64,000 bases of DNA from Azolla caroliniana (GCA_043228905.1 JBHGNT010000017.1:5332001-5396000), one strand, 5' to 3'; counted from the stretch's first letter, positions 36,611-49,700 are shown. Numbers and translations: made by a program. Notes: generated by a model not told the origin, from the sequence alone.

Positions 36611-38797
36611 GAATTTTCACTTGTTTTCTTGCGTTTCATGTCTTATTAGGTTTCTTTTCCTCCACCTAGACATTTTTTTTGCCTGTGCTCCTAGTTACGC
36701 TCAAGTTGGCCCATCCTTTGTTTTCCATCATCCATCTCTGCTACACCTTAATCATCAACGGTTGTTCAGTTTGGTTCGTCAAGAGATTTGTAAAGAATTT
36801 CGTTTGAGGGTTTAAGCATTTGCTTTTGTTTGAGCTTCCATCAGCTTAATGATTTACCATGTGTCTGTGTAAGTTTGGTTTGAGCCTTCATCAACGTAAC
36901 CACTTAATAGTTTCGAGGGTACATTTTAAGAAATATTTATTAAACCTATAAATTATTTCTACGAATGATGTAATATGTAACTCCATGGTTTAGTTTTAAC
37001 CTTGAACCCTAAGAATCCTTTTATGTTCTAGTTTTCTTTTCAACAAAAATTAAAATAAACATCTCTTGAAAATTGAAAAATAAGTGTACAATTGCCATTA
37101 AATAAATTTAATTCAAAATCAACCTTTCAAACCATGGCTTAATGGTTTATCAATTGTAGATCTGATGAACTATTTGATTTGAGCTTAAATCCTCAAACAA
37201 TTTGGCCTAAACGATATCGTTGGGCAAGGAGTTTAGGCCTCGATATACTGTAATAGTTTCAAAGTGGGCAATAACTTTTTGTCAATCACTTTCAAGTTGC
37301 TAGCCTTGCAAACCCTCACTCTCACCTCGTTAAGACAACCCTAATCAAGAATCTAGCTTAAATATTAAGTACGCACACATGAACGCACAATATTACACAT
37401 TGTAGTATTATCCACCCCTCAATTAAGTAGGGAAATCACACAACAGATTTAAAATGATGAGTGATTAGGGTTTGACTAATGACCACTTAACTCTAATCTC
37501 TCAACTCACAACAAGTATATGGGAGAGAGAGAGATGGACTGATTTGTAACCCCTAAGACATTGGAAGCTAGCATATTAGGGCTACTCCACTTGTCCCAAC
37601 ACTCATAATTGATGATGCTAACACAAGCCTCGATATCATAAGTACACTAAAAGGCAAAGCGATCTCAATGCCTTAGGATGAAAGAGATGCCATTACTACC
37701 TTCATGCTTTTGATAACTTTATATGGTACGATTGTCCTAGCTATAATTTATATTGGGGCTAGAATTAGCATCATCAACTATGAGTTTTGACAATGGTATA
37801 GCCCTAAAATTCTCCCTTTGGCATATATTGCAATTCGTTCAAGATATGTTGACATACTAAGAGGGAGTGATAACTTAAGTGCCATACTTCAGACACCACC
37901 TAGAAGGTTGAGCTCATATGTGTATGCTTTATTCACGCATAGAGACTTTGTACTTCAGTCTTCAATATATGAATACCCCTCTTTAGGAAGGAGACATATA
38001 TCAATAACACAACTGTTACACATGTATACTCTGGTCCCATAGGTCAAAATTGGCCTCTTTATGGACGATAAAAATTCTAATTTTAATTCTAAACTACAAT
38101 TGACATGTGGGTCCATCCAAAAACCAAAAGGCATGGTGGTGAACCACAAATATCGCTCAAGTAGTAAGAGTTAATAATTGGAACAGAAAGGAGTAGGTTT
38201 CAAATATTGTAATTGCTTTAAGGGAGAAAGGTGACCTATAGTACACAAAATATATCGATGAGGTATGCAGTAAAAATAAGGCAATTGAATATCAAGGTCG
38301 TATGCTATAAAAAGAAACTTATTGTTTTGGTAAGGGCCCTCTTGAAACCTATAAAAGGAGAAAGCGAGCTCATTCCTAGGGATTAGAATTTTGAGAGAGA
38401 CACCTAGGCTTTGTTAAGGATGGCAGGGGGGGACAACGAATGTTGACACACCTGCACCACTCGGCCTCTTCCTTGATGAAGCAGAAAACCAAAGAAGAAC
38501 CAAACACCCTCGAATGAGGGGTTTCAAAGCAACATGACATGGTGTAGAAGCAATTAAGAAAATAAGGGAACGTAAGCTACACCACCTAGAAGCCATGGTT
38601 GGGGCACTCTCTACACCGGGACCAAGGGTCACACCCACATCGAAACCCTTTGCCCTCCCACTTCTTTTCAAGAGACTTGGGTGGAAATGAAATTAGGCTT
38701 AGTGCAAAGTCATTTCCTTTATCGAATGTGTTACACCATACCACGTTTTGTACAATACTAGAACTCTTTTAGTTTAAGTTCTATTTTTATTTTAGTT
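36611..38797. other. intergenic, nothing recognised
   Basis: AT-rich DNA without supported features. It ends at the target duplication CTGAT of the copia element to the right. Confidence 0.5.
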
Positions 38798-38802
38798 CTG
38801 AT

Positions 38803-38997
38803 TGTCGAATATGAGTGTATAATGGCCGTATTCACACTGTCCCTTTGGACAACCCAAGTTTGGGCCATTTCTGTAAATAGCATAAAGGGCAATTGCCCTA
38901 GGATAGTCACTATATAAAGTGACTTTGTAACCCTTAGTAAAAGGGTTGGTTGTCATTTGTAACTGTTGCTATTAAGAAATACAATGTTTCTTTGTGC

Positions 38998-39032
<35 letters not shown>

Positions 39033-39118
39033 TGTGTACCTTGTTCATTCTCATACACAGGTCCTTCAACATCACAGATGTTGTTTGTTCTTCCGCACTG
39101 ACGACCTTGTCCCCAACA
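38803..39118 (+). repeat. 5' LTR of element C
   Basis: TGTCGAAT...CCCCAACA, 316 bp. It contains TGTAAATAG (38872-38880), the perfect palindrome AGGGCAATTGCCCT (38886-38899), a TATA box inside GTCAC..GTGAC (38906-38923), and a (CT)n run at 39001-39028 in the transcribed leader. Confidence 0.95.
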
Positions 39119-39120
39119 TT

Positions 39121-39132
39121 TGGTATCAGAGT
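39121..39132 (+). promoter_or_regulatory. primer-binding site of element C
   Basis: TGGTATCAGAGT, two bases after the LTR end, complementary to initiator-Met tRNA apart from the last base. Confidence 0.9.
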
Positions 39133-39743
39133 GTTGGAAGTTCTTCAACCCGCTGCCGGCCGTCATAGTACACCACACAACATTCTGTTTCTGTTTTTCT
39201 TGAAGAACAGAGAAGAGAGAAGACAAACAAGAAGTCTGCATCTCACTGTGTTAAATCACTAATTGGAGTAAGCTAGCCGGCTGTACTCTGTTCCTGTGAT
39301 TGTAACCACTTGAGGTGAGCTCCTTGTGCAACACCCGACCCAATCGTGCTTCATTTGGTTAAACAACATCCGAATAGGTCACCGAACGCTATTCACCCGC
39401 TTGTTGTAACCACCCGCTGTAGATTGGTCTCCAGGAAACAACCAAATTTGTGCTTCATTTGGCTGATCAACATTCGGGAGGATCAGTTGGATCCATCCCT
39501 CTCATCGCTGCAGTCATCCGAAGCAGAATCGGCCTAAACAATCAGTTTCTTGTGATCGGTATTCAGCATACAATCGGAAGCTAATCGGAGTCACTCCAAG
39601 AAGGTTCAACAAACAAGTATCCGAAATCAAACCGACTCGGGTTCAAGACTGACTAGAACGATATCCGGTGAGCCGACCGACTGCACCCCACTAAGGTTCC
39701 TAGTAAACTCCGAACAGAGTCTTACCAACCGAAACCGAATCAG

Positions 39744-42700
39744 ATGACATCAACATCCGGCTCATCGGAGATGAGTCTAAGGAGGTTCGACGGTTTGAAC
39801 TTCAACTTCTGGAAGGAACAAATGCAAGACTATCTCATAGTCAAGGGTCAGATAGACCTGATTGAGAATGAAAATCCTCTAGAAGCATACAAGGCAAACG
39901 AGTGGCTAAAGCTAGACAGAATCGTCCGCGCCACGATTCGAATGCACTTGTCAGAGTCCGTGTACTTCATAGTGCAATCATGCTTGACAACTTTTGAACT
40001 TTGGAAAACGCTGTCGGAAACTTATGAAAAGAAGGTCGCCGCAACGAAGATGTATCTGATCCGGCGCCTCTACAACTTGTGGATGAAAGAATTTGATTCG
40101 GTTTAGGCACAACCCAATGAGTACGAAAGCCTAAGCTCCCAAATATCGTCTCAGGGGACGGCAATAGAGGATGAACTCAGAGCAATGATACTAATGAGTA
40201 GCCTCCCCTCTTCCTGGGAAACTTTCGTCACAACCGTGTGCAATGCTTCAACAACTGCCATTAAGTACTCCGAAATCATGAGCGCAATACTGACTGAAGC
40301 AACTCAGAGAAAGTTTGTCGCCAAAGACTCGGCAGATGAAGCTTACGTAGTACAAGGTTCGATTGACCGATTGAACAACAGAGGAAGAAGTTCTTCCTGA
40401 CCGCCGAATAATCAGCGAAGCCGGAGCAAGTCCTGGGACAACTGAATCTACAACTACTACAAGAAACCGGGACACATCAAAGCTGACTGCCGGGCACTCA
40501 AAGCAAAAACCGACAAAGCTCAGAGAGCGGATCAGAAGAGTAGCCAGCATGAGGAGGTCAACTACGTCGGCTCTTTAGCCAAAATTTTGACGACCGACCC
40601 AAACATACTGTCCATAGAGAACCCAGTCGAATCAGAAGTTTTGCTTACGACTGAGGAATCGAGCACATGGCTCCTGGACTCGGGCGTATCGTATCATGTG
40701 ACACCTCATCTATCTCAGTTTCGGCAATACTCGAACCGGCACTCCGACTCAATTCGAGTCGGGAACTCGCAACACTGTGCCATAATCGGAATCGGCACTC
40801 GTACTACACAATGTCCGACATGTTCCTGAGCTTTCAAGACCCTTGATCTCAGTCGGACAACTTGACGAAGCCGGCATCTGTGCTGGGTTCTCATCAGGAG
40901 GGTGGACACTCCACAAAGGGAACCTCCTACTTGCTCGAGGACCAAAGGTACACTCACTGTACCCTTTATATGTCACACTCAAAGAGGGTGATTTATTTCT
41001 GGTTGATATCCCCGTGTCATCGTTGTGGCACAGACGACTTGGATACCTCAGCAAGGCCGCCATAACACACCTATCCAGAGCCGGTTACATCCCCAAGCTC
41101 TCCTTCTTGGATCACCAGTTCTGTGAGCATTGCAAGTATGACAAACAGGTAGCCGCATCACACCCAACATCAGCACCAAGAGAATCGAGTCCCCTTGATT
41201 TGATCCACTCGAACGTCTATGGCCCGATGCCACATCAGTCTCTTGGCGGTGCTTCGTACTTCGTCAGTTTTATTGACGACTCGACTCGGAAGGTGTGGGC
41301 TTACCCCATTAGAACTAAAGATCGAGTGGTCTCGATCTTCTCCAAATGGCTTGCAATGGTCGAAAACTAGACCGGTCGGAAACTAAAATGTCTCCGAACT
41401 GATAATGGAGGAGAATTAAGTCTGACGAATTCGTCAAATTTTGCCAGGAACGCGGCATTCGACGTGAATATACGACACCCTATAGTCCGGAGTAGAACGC
41501 AATTGTTGAAAGCATGAATCAGACGATTCAAGAACGCATAGTATCCATGCTCCAACACTCCCGACTGTCGGATGGCTTCTGGGTGGAGGCTCTACTTACG
41601 GTAGTACACATAATAAATGTCTCGCCAAGTAGACCTCTAGGACTTAAAATACGTCAGGAAACATGGAAGCCGAATTATGACAAGCTGAGGATCTTTGGTT
41701 GCGAGGCGTATGCCCTCATACCCAAAGAAGACCGCCAGAAACTCGAACCAAGATCAAGGAAATGCGTTTTCCTTGGATATGGACCCGATGGCAAGATCGG
41801 ATACCGACTCTAGGACCCCAAGCACAGACAAATCGTCCGAAGTTCGGACGTCGTGTTCAACGAGTCGGCTATGCATAAAACGGCTAAAAGGCCTATTGAA
41901 GTCCGACGGGTAATATTTTCCGAAGTGCCAACCCTTCATGAAGGCCCAACCCACAACATGAGATCGGTTTCACGGGTAACCGACACCTCCCGTCCTGAAT
42001 CCACCGATTCAACACAACCGAATGGCTCGACTTCCGACCATCTGACACCTATACCCGGTGCGACCAGTCCAGTCATACCTCGAAGATCCGAGAGATTGTC
42101 GCAACCTCCGAAAAGTTACTCTCCCGGAATTTTCTTCACCGACGCCGGCGAACTGACGTCTTACGAAGAAGCATCGGCATCTGCCGACTCAACCACCTGG
42201 CATCTGGCGATGGAGTTGGAAATGCACTCCATTCACGCAAACAAGACTTGGGACTTGGTCGAATTACCGAAGAATCGACGTGCTCTTCCGTGTAAGTGGG
42301 TCTATCGACTAAAACAGACGTCTGACTCGACCAACCCAAAGTACAAGCCCAGATTGGTTGCGAAGGGATTTCGACAAGAATATGGCGTCGAGTTTGACAA
42401 AATCTTTTCACTAGTGGTGAAAATGACAACCCTTCATTTCATGCTCGGCGTCGTGGCCGCCAACAACTTGGAGCTGATTCAGTTAGATCTAAAAATGACA
42501 TTCCTCCACGGTGACCTATAGGAGGAAATCAATATGGAGCAGCCGCCAGGAACATCTAGTCTGCCGACTTAGGAAGAGTTTATACGACCTGAAACATGCA
42601 CCCCGATAGTGGTACAAGAAGTTCGACGACTTCATCTAGTCGGTCGGCTTCTCCAAGAGCGATGAGGACCACTGTCTCTTCACCAAAACAACTCAAGACG

Positions 42701-43707
42701 GGTCTCCCGTCTTCCTCATCATTTACGTGGACGACATGCTACTCTTCGGCCGACATGCCGGAGAGCTTGCTGAACTCGTTCGGAAACTGCAGTTGAAGTT
42801 TGCCATGAAGGACCTCGGTCCGGCAAGACACATACTTGGTATGAAGATTAGTCGGCATCGCAATAAACGACAACTCTTCTTGTCTCAAACCAACTACATC
42901 GGACGTGTCTTGGAACGCTTCAACATGCACTCGGCCAAGTCTGCTTCGACCCCACTCCCCATTAACCTTCGGCTGTCTCAGCGAGACTGCCTGACATCCA
43001 GTCCGGAGGGGGAAGATATGAAGTCGGTACCGTATGCACTGGCAGTCGGCTCCCTTATGTACCCAATGGTCATGACACGGCCTGATATTTCTCACGCCAT
43101 AGGAGTTGTCAACAGATTCATGCACAACCCAGGCCGATCGCACTCGAACGCAGTCAAGCATGTGTTCAGATATCTAGCTGTCACAAAAGACCACGACATT
43201 CTCTTTGGCCCGAACTCAACCTCAGGCGTAGTCGGTTACACCGACTCGGACTTCGCCGGCTGCGTGGACAATCGGAAATCAACAACCAGATATTGCTTCA
43301 AATTTGGCAATGGAGCAATCTCGTGGAAGTCGAAACTTCAGGAGTGCACAGCCACCTCAACGACCGAAGCGGAATATGTAGTTGCGTCCGACGCGGCAAA
43401 AGAAGCTTTATGGCTCGGTCAGCTAGCGCACACATTTTGACAAGTCGACCTCGACTCGGCTCCAGTTGTCTACAACGACAGTCAGGGTGTTGTTGCTTTG
43501 TCAAAAAATCTAGTTCACCACAACACCTCCAAGCATATCGATGTTCGATATCACTTTGTTCGGGACTACGTCATTTCAGGGAAAATCGGTCTTGAGAAGA
43601 TATCCACAACCGATAATGTCGCAGATGGAATGACCAAGTGTCTTCCGGCGGATCGCTTTCGGTCCCTTCGGCACCAGATGGGCGTAACGAAAAATCGGTC
43701 CGGTTAA
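39744..43707 (+). pseudogene. element C gag-pol, multiply interrupted
   Basis: Gag (39744 on, WKEQMQDYLI) is stopped at 40104 and 40398. The zinc knuckle (about 40440-40500) has lost its first cysteines but keeps GHIKADC. The protease active site reads LLDSGVSYHVTP (about 40670). A frameshift near 40830 is followed by pre-integrase zinc-binding segments (WHRRLGYLS, CEHCKYDKQ) and an integrase core (SNVYGP, TDNGGE, NAIVESMNQ) with stops at 41368 and 41494. RT begins near 42240, is stopped at about 42520, and has intact YVDD at 42724-42735. RNase H runs to 43707 (TDSDFAG, STTEAEY) with a stop near 43440. The HSDV-type first Asp of integrase reads Asn. No product is expected. The GDLxEEI and DLGPARHILGMKI motifs suggest the Tork/TNT1-like lineage (inference). 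Confidence 0.9.
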
Positions 43708-43890
43708 AGTCGGACACACAACACAGGATGGTTTCAGACAACCGACATCGTTTCTTTGAGGATCGGCTTCAGCTCTTCTGATCCGACTGGTTCGGTCTTT
43801 TGTCTTCAGATCTTGCCGACTCAAAACAAAACCGATTTGTTCGATAAACCTTGTATATAGCTGTAATTTTAGATAACCCATGTATACGCC

Positions 43891-43903
43891 CATTACGGGG
43901 GAG
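43891..43903 (+). promoter_or_regulatory. polypurine tract of element C
   Basis: CATTACGGGGGAG directly before the 3' LTR, the expected plus-strand primer site. Confidence 0.8.
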
Positions 43904-44098
43904 TGTCGAATACAAGTGTATAATGGCCGTATTCACACTGTCCCTTTGGACAACCCAAGTTTGGGCCATTTTTGTAAATAGCATAAAGGGCAGTTGCCCT
44001 AGGATAGTCACTATATAAAGTGACTTTGTAACCCTTAGTAAAAGGGTTGGTTGTCATTTGTAACTGTTGCTATTAAGAAATAAAACGTTTCTTTGTGC

Positions 44099-44143
<45 letters not shown>

Positions 44144-44229
44144 TGTGTACCTTGTTCATTCTCATACACAGGTCCTTCAACATCACAGATGTTGTTTGTT
44201 CTTCCGCACTGACGACCTTGTCCCCAACA
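43904..44229 (+). repeat. 3' LTR of element C
   Basis: 326 bp, nearly identical to the LTR at 38803. The TATA inverted repeat is at 44007-44024. The CT microsatellite (44104-44141) is about 10 bp longer than in the 5' copy. Confidence 0.95.
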
Positions 44230-44234
44230 CTGAT

Positions 44235-44305
44235 GATTAGATAAATACCCCATTTTGTTGTAAACCAATTGTCTCATGGGCCAATTTTGGCCTTAGAAGA
44301 CGTTA

Positions 44306-44337
<32 letters not shown>

Positions 44338-44421
44338 TTGATAAAAGCACACAATTATATTAATTGTATGTAAAATCCACTTAGTTACAACACTTCTTAG
44401 TCTCCTCTACCTATCATATGC
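44235..44421. other. short spacer with CT microsatellite
   Basis: Contains (CT)n at 44307-44332. It lies between element C and the 3' part of the LINE. No poly(A)/poly(T) tail of the LINE is evident, so its exact 3' end is unknown. Confidence 0.5.
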
Positions 44422-46053
44422 CTATGTAGGGAGAGGGATGTTCTGTAATGCTACTAAAAAACCTGAATATGCATTTGAGGAAATGATCCCCACATGCTCT
44501 AACATCCAAAAATTCCACATGAGAATACCTTTAAGCTTCTTTATATAGGATTTCACCCCATGTCTATTATCAAACATGAAAGCATAACACATATTCCAAT
44601 TGTGTTGTAGACCCCAATAACGTAAAAATTGGAACAATATCTCCATCTCATCATTTGATCCATTTTCAACATATTGAGAAAAAACCCATTGTTGTGGTCT
44701 CAAACAACAACGGGTTAAAACTTGCCAAATGTCCGATAAGTACTTTCAAATGGTACATGCTATAGGACATGTAATGAACCTATGTGTACTATCCTCCAAT
44801 GGAACGATGCAAAAGAAACAAGTGCCAGACCCTAGTCCTCGTCTCTTTAAGGCCGAACCTAATGGGAGCCCACCAATCATGACTCTCCATATGAATACCT
44901 TTGCACGATATGATAGATGGGAATGCCAACCACGTTGTAATATTTTCCACCACCTTGGATCTGACTTATATACATTCCACAACTTCGTTGCTTTAGGAGA
45001 TAGCCAAGATAATGATGCCATCACATGATGATACAATATATTTGTAGTGACCTGTAACAAGTGTGTACCATCTTGTAACCATCAATCTACCCAAGGTGCA
45101 AAATTGGTTTTCAATGTCAAAGATCCATGCAACAATGGTATATCATGTAATTTCTCCCAAATAAATCCATAATTTGGGGGAATACATAACCATCTCTTGG
45201 CATCTTCAAAATCCGACAACCTTGAGATTCATTATCAACCACATCTTCCAAATGTACAATCTCCAATCGAAATAAACAATTGAATTGAGATCTCAACTTC
45301 TCTTTCCCATGCCAAAACAACACTTGAGAAGAAACAAGAAATTCGTTTTGTAATGAATTACAATATTCTCTATCACTTGATGGTCCCCATTCAAAAAGAG
45401 ATAATGCATCTGGCCACGATCTTACCAAATGTTGTCCACATATAGAATGTCGAATCTTTAGAGGAATGCTTCCATTCAGTAGTGACCACCTTAATGCTTG
45501 AATCTTTGTTTTCCCATGCACTAATCCTTCATGCTCAATAAAATATTGCATCATAGATATCCATGGTTGATCTTGTTGACATATATCTCGTAATAATGTA
45601 AATCTACGAACCATCAAATGCCTTTCCAAATCCAATATTGTTGCACCACCTAACCTTTTAGGAGTAGCCAAATGGTCCCATGAAATCCATGTAACTCCCA
45701 TCATTTCTCCCTTCCGCCACAACATGAACCAAATAGGTTGTAACATGCTTTGTAATGCCTTCTTAGTCCAAGGAAGTAAAGGCAAACAATATAATAATAT
45801 GGGTATCAAGATACATTGCACCACTTTGAGTCGTACATGAAAGGGCCATAATTGAGACTTCCAATACATAAATTTGTCCCACAATTTACTACCAATCCAA
45901 TAAATCAATTGAACATTTGTAACATAAATGCCCAATGGATAACCCAAATGTCGATAAATTGAACCTCGTGTAATCACTAACCCTCACCATCCCAAACATT
46001 CCAAATCACTCTCCCTATAAGAAATAAGGCGAGACTTCCTCCAATTTATATAC
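44422..46053 (-). pseudogene. LINE ORF2, C-terminal part (right half after the split)
   Basis: Minus-strand continuation of the LINE RT at 51415-53990, separated from it by the 46.05-51.41 kb copia insertion. It contains the post-RT region (NWRKSRL, then GSIYRHLGYPLG, PLLPWTKKALQSM and WDHLATPKRLGG, 45977-45117). The zf-RVT zinc-binding domain follows (KVFIWRVMIGGLPLGSALKRRG, then CFFC..ESTHRFITCP-like, 45060-44746), and a C-terminal extension in 44703-44422. Stops and frameshifts separate these blocks. Inactive. Confidence 0.85.
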
Positions 46054-46688
46054 TGTTGGGATTACGGTCCCTCCGGATGGGATGTCCGGAGATGAATGAC
46101 GGCAAGCCCGGAGGCTGTTACGGAACCGTATGATCAAGAGTACCCGGCTACGGATCCGGATGATGACGACCCCGGTTACGGAGCCGGATGCTGAAGACCC
46201 CGGTTACGGAGCCGGATGACCTATGTACCCGGAGAGAGATCCGGATGCGGGGACATATTTGTAAATATGTTTGCCAAGGGCCCTTGAGGCTATATTTGTA
46301 AATAGCCCGAAAGTCATATGTGTATAAATATGACTTAGGGCAAACAGTTTGTTTGTTGTTACTCATTTTTTCTGTTTTCACTTAGAGAGAGTGAAGAGAG
46401 CAGCCGAGAGAGAGAGAGAGGAACGAAGAGGTCGACGCCTCTGTGTAATACCGCCGCCTGTGGCGAGGACAGCGAGCTCAAGGTCGTCGCCTTGCAGCTC
46501 GCCATTGTACATTCCCCGCGTATAGTGATAGTTGGAGTCTTGCACTCCCGTGGTTTTTCCCATTTAGGGTTTTCCACGTAAAACATCCAGTGTACCCTTC
46601 TCTCTATTGTTTTCGTGCATTCTTATATTTCCCGTTTTCTGAGAATCGATCCTGTTCCTCGGTTGTGGCCGAGCACGGAATTTCAACA
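46054..46688 (+). repeat. 5' LTR of element A
   Basis: TGTTGGGATTAC...TTTCAACA. A 28-bp module (GACCCCGGTTACGGAGCCGG ATGCTGAA) near 46170-46220 is duplicated here but single in the 3' LTR. The TATA region has an inverted repeat, GTCATAT (46313-46319) and ATATGAC (46328-46334). A GA microsatellite lies at 46408-46420. A CTCGG-TTGTGG-CCGAG hairpin sits just before the end. Confidence 0.95.
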
Positions 46689-46690
46689 AG

Positions 46691-46702
46691 TGGTATCAGA
46701 GC
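46691..46702 (+). promoter_or_regulatory. primer-binding site of element A
   Basis: TGGTATCAGAGC, two bases after the LTR, complementary to initiator-Met tRNA. Confidence 0.95.
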
Positions 46703-46718
46703 GACGGTAACACAGAAA

Positions 46719-49700
46719 ATGGAAGGCGGCAGCAGCGGGCAGCCGGGGATGATGGTGCTGAATGCGCAGAATTACGCCGACTGGAAGATCAAGATGGAGG
46801 ATCTTCTGATTGTTCGGGACCTGTACGAACCGATTGACAGGTCGGAAATACCGAAGGGGGTACTTGAGTCGGAATGGAGGCTTCTGAACCGGAAAGCCGT
46901 TGCAACCATTCGGCAATACGTCGACGTGAGTGTTCTGCAACATGTGGCGAACGACATCAACGCATATGAGATGTGGCGGAAGCTGTCGGGCCTCTACGAG
47001 AGGAAGAATGCGTTGAACCGGACCTCCCTGATGAGGAAGATAGTGAACCTCAAGTACCGGGACGGCGAGAGTATGGTGGAACACGTAAGCACGTTCATGG
47101 GATTCGTGAACCAGCTTGCGGCGATCAAGTTCCCGTTGGAGGATGCAATGCAAGCCATCATCCTGATGTGTACATTGCCGGACAGCTGGGAGAACTTGGT
47201 GGTGACTCTCAGCACCTCCTGCACGGAAGATAACTTGTCCCTACAAACGGTAAAGACAAGTATTTTGAACGAAGAAGCGCGTCGGAGAGATAAAGAACCG
47301 GCCTCCGACTCGAAGGCGCTGCTTACCGAATCGGAACGGGGAAGACAATGGAACTGAAGTCCGCAAAGACGGGAGAAGTCGGGGACCCGGTCGCAGTCAA
47401 GAGGAAGACCCACATGCTTCCACTGTGGGAAGCCGGGGCACTTCCGGAAGAATTGTCGGCATTACCGAAAGGACAACGGAGCTGACGACACCGATTCGAA
47501 GAAGTCACCGGAGCGAAACGGTGCATACCGGGGAGCCACGGACCGGAGAGGTCCGGATCGGCGAGGGCAGGACCGGAAAGGAACGACGGCACTCGCGGCA
47601 AGTGAAGAAGAGATAATGCTCATTACCGAAGAGAGGGAGCTGAACCTTGCCGGTGAAGAGATGACCTGGGTGGTCGATTCCGGAGCGTCGTTCCACCTGA
47701 CCCCGGAGAAGAAATACTTCTCATCCTACACAGCCGGTGAGCACGGCTGTGTCCGGATGGGAAATGAAGGTACATGCCGGATTGCCGGCATAGGAGACGT
47801 GTGGCTGATGACATCAACCGGATGCAAGATGCTGCTGAAGGATGTTCGACATGTTCCGGAGGTTCGATTGAACCTGATTTCGGCCGGGAGGCTAGACGAT
47901 GAAGGCTACACGGGTAGCATCCGGAACGGTGTCATGAAGTTCAGCAAAGGGAGCCTGATAGTGGCTCGGGCCCGGAAGGTCAACACACTGTACCTGATGA
48001 ATTCCCGGCTATGTCCGGAGGAGCTGAACGTGGCAGCTGACACTGCCGGTGAGCTATGGCACAAGAGACTGTGCCACATGAGCGAGAAGGGGATGAAGAG
48101 ACTTGCCGAAGATAACCTGATACCGGTAAAACACGTACACTTGGGGAAGTGTACCGACTGTTTGGCCGGTAAGCAGAACCGAACCTCCTTCCACTCAAGG
48201 CCACCGACGAGACGTAGCGCACCATTGGAGTTGGTGCACACTGACGTGTGTCAAGTAGAAACGAAGTCACATGGCGGAGCCTAGTACTTCGTGACATTCA
48301 TTGATGACCATAGCCGGAAGCTGTGGACGGCACCGTTGAAGACAAAGGACCAAGTATTGTCCGTCTTCAAAGAACTCCACGCGAGAGTGGAAAGGGAATC
48401 CGGCAAGAAGCTGAAAGCGATACGAGCGGATAACGGAGGGGAATACCGGGGGCAGTTCGAGGAGTACTGTCGCTCGAAGGGAATCCGGCTCGAGTTTACT
48501 GTGCCAAAGACGCCGGAACTGAACGGGCTGGCCGAGAGGATGAACCGGACCATAATGGAGAGGGTCCGGAGTATGCTGGCGCATGCGAAATTACCCAAGG
48601 GGTTTTGGGCTGAGGCAATGTCGACGGCGGCATACGTGATAAACAGATCACCCTCAGTACCTTTGGACGGAGACACGCCGCAGAGAGTGTGGACCGGTAG
48701 GGAAGTATCCTACCGGCATCTGAAGGTGTTCGGGTGTCTCGCATATGTGCATGTGGCAAAGGACCGGAGAGGAAAGCTAGATCCAAAGACCCGGCCATGC
48801 ATATTCCTCGGTTACGGTGACGACGAGTTCGGCTACCGAGTATGGGACCCGGTCGACAAGAAGATATTCAGGAGTCGTGATATCATCTTCATGGAGGACA
48901 AGACACTCGCCGACTGGGAGTCGGAGAAGAAGATGAAGAGCTCCAAGTCGACCGGTGAGGATCAACTCTACGAGGAGCAGTCCCGACCGGCAAGGGACCG
49001 GTTAGCACTCGAGGATCCGGCCGAAGACGGTGAAGAAATAGAACCGGCCGAGGAAGATGAAACTGATACCGGAACCGGCCCCGATCCCGAAATGGATTCG
49101 GATGAAGAGGAAACGGAGGAGCCGGTTACCGAAGCTCCGGAACGGAGATATCCTCTAAGAGAGAGAAGGGCCCCCCGGAGATTTCCGGAACCAGAGCACG
49201 TGCTGCTAACCGACGAGGGGGAGCCGGAGAGTTTTGAAGAAGCAAAGCTTGACACCCATAGCCGCAGGTGGTTAAGTGCCATGCAGGAGGAGATGGATTC
49301 CCTGCATGAGAACCACACATATGAACTTGTGGAGTTGCCGAAAGGAAAGCGGGCACTTCGAAACAAGTGGGTGTTCAAGCTGAAACCGGGAGAGGCCGGA
49401 AACCCCCCGAGATACAAAGCCAGGATCGTGGTGAAGGGGTTCCAGCAGAAGAAGGGCGTCGACTTCGACGAGATATTTGCCCCGGTAGTGAAGATGACCT
49501 CCATCCGGACGGTGCTGAGCATAGCGGCAAGTATGGACCTCGAGGTAGAACAGATGGACGTGAAGACGGCATTCCTTCACGGTGACCTCGAAGAAGAGAT
49601 CTACATGCAGCAACCGAAAGGATTCGAGAAGAAAGGGAAGGAGCACCTGGTATGCCGGTTGAAGAAGAGCCTTACCGGACTGAAGCAGGCTCCCCGGCAA

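Larger units (their letters stand above)
38803..44229 (+). mobile_element. complete Ty1/copia element, family C
   Basis: A 5427-bp element with two LTRs, primer-binding site, gag-pol in copia order and polypurine tract, flanked by a perfect 5-bp target duplication CTGAT (38798-38802 and 44230-44234). The LTRs (316 and 326 bp) differ at about six bases plus CT-repeat length, so the insertion is fairly recent. The coding region nevertheless holds many stops, so the copy was probably mobilised in trans or was defective early. Confidence 0.95.

Noticed and set aside
46691-46702. TGGTATCAGAGC motifs as parts of tRNA genes
   Set aside because: They are primer-binding sites next to LTRs; no cloverleaf surrounds them.
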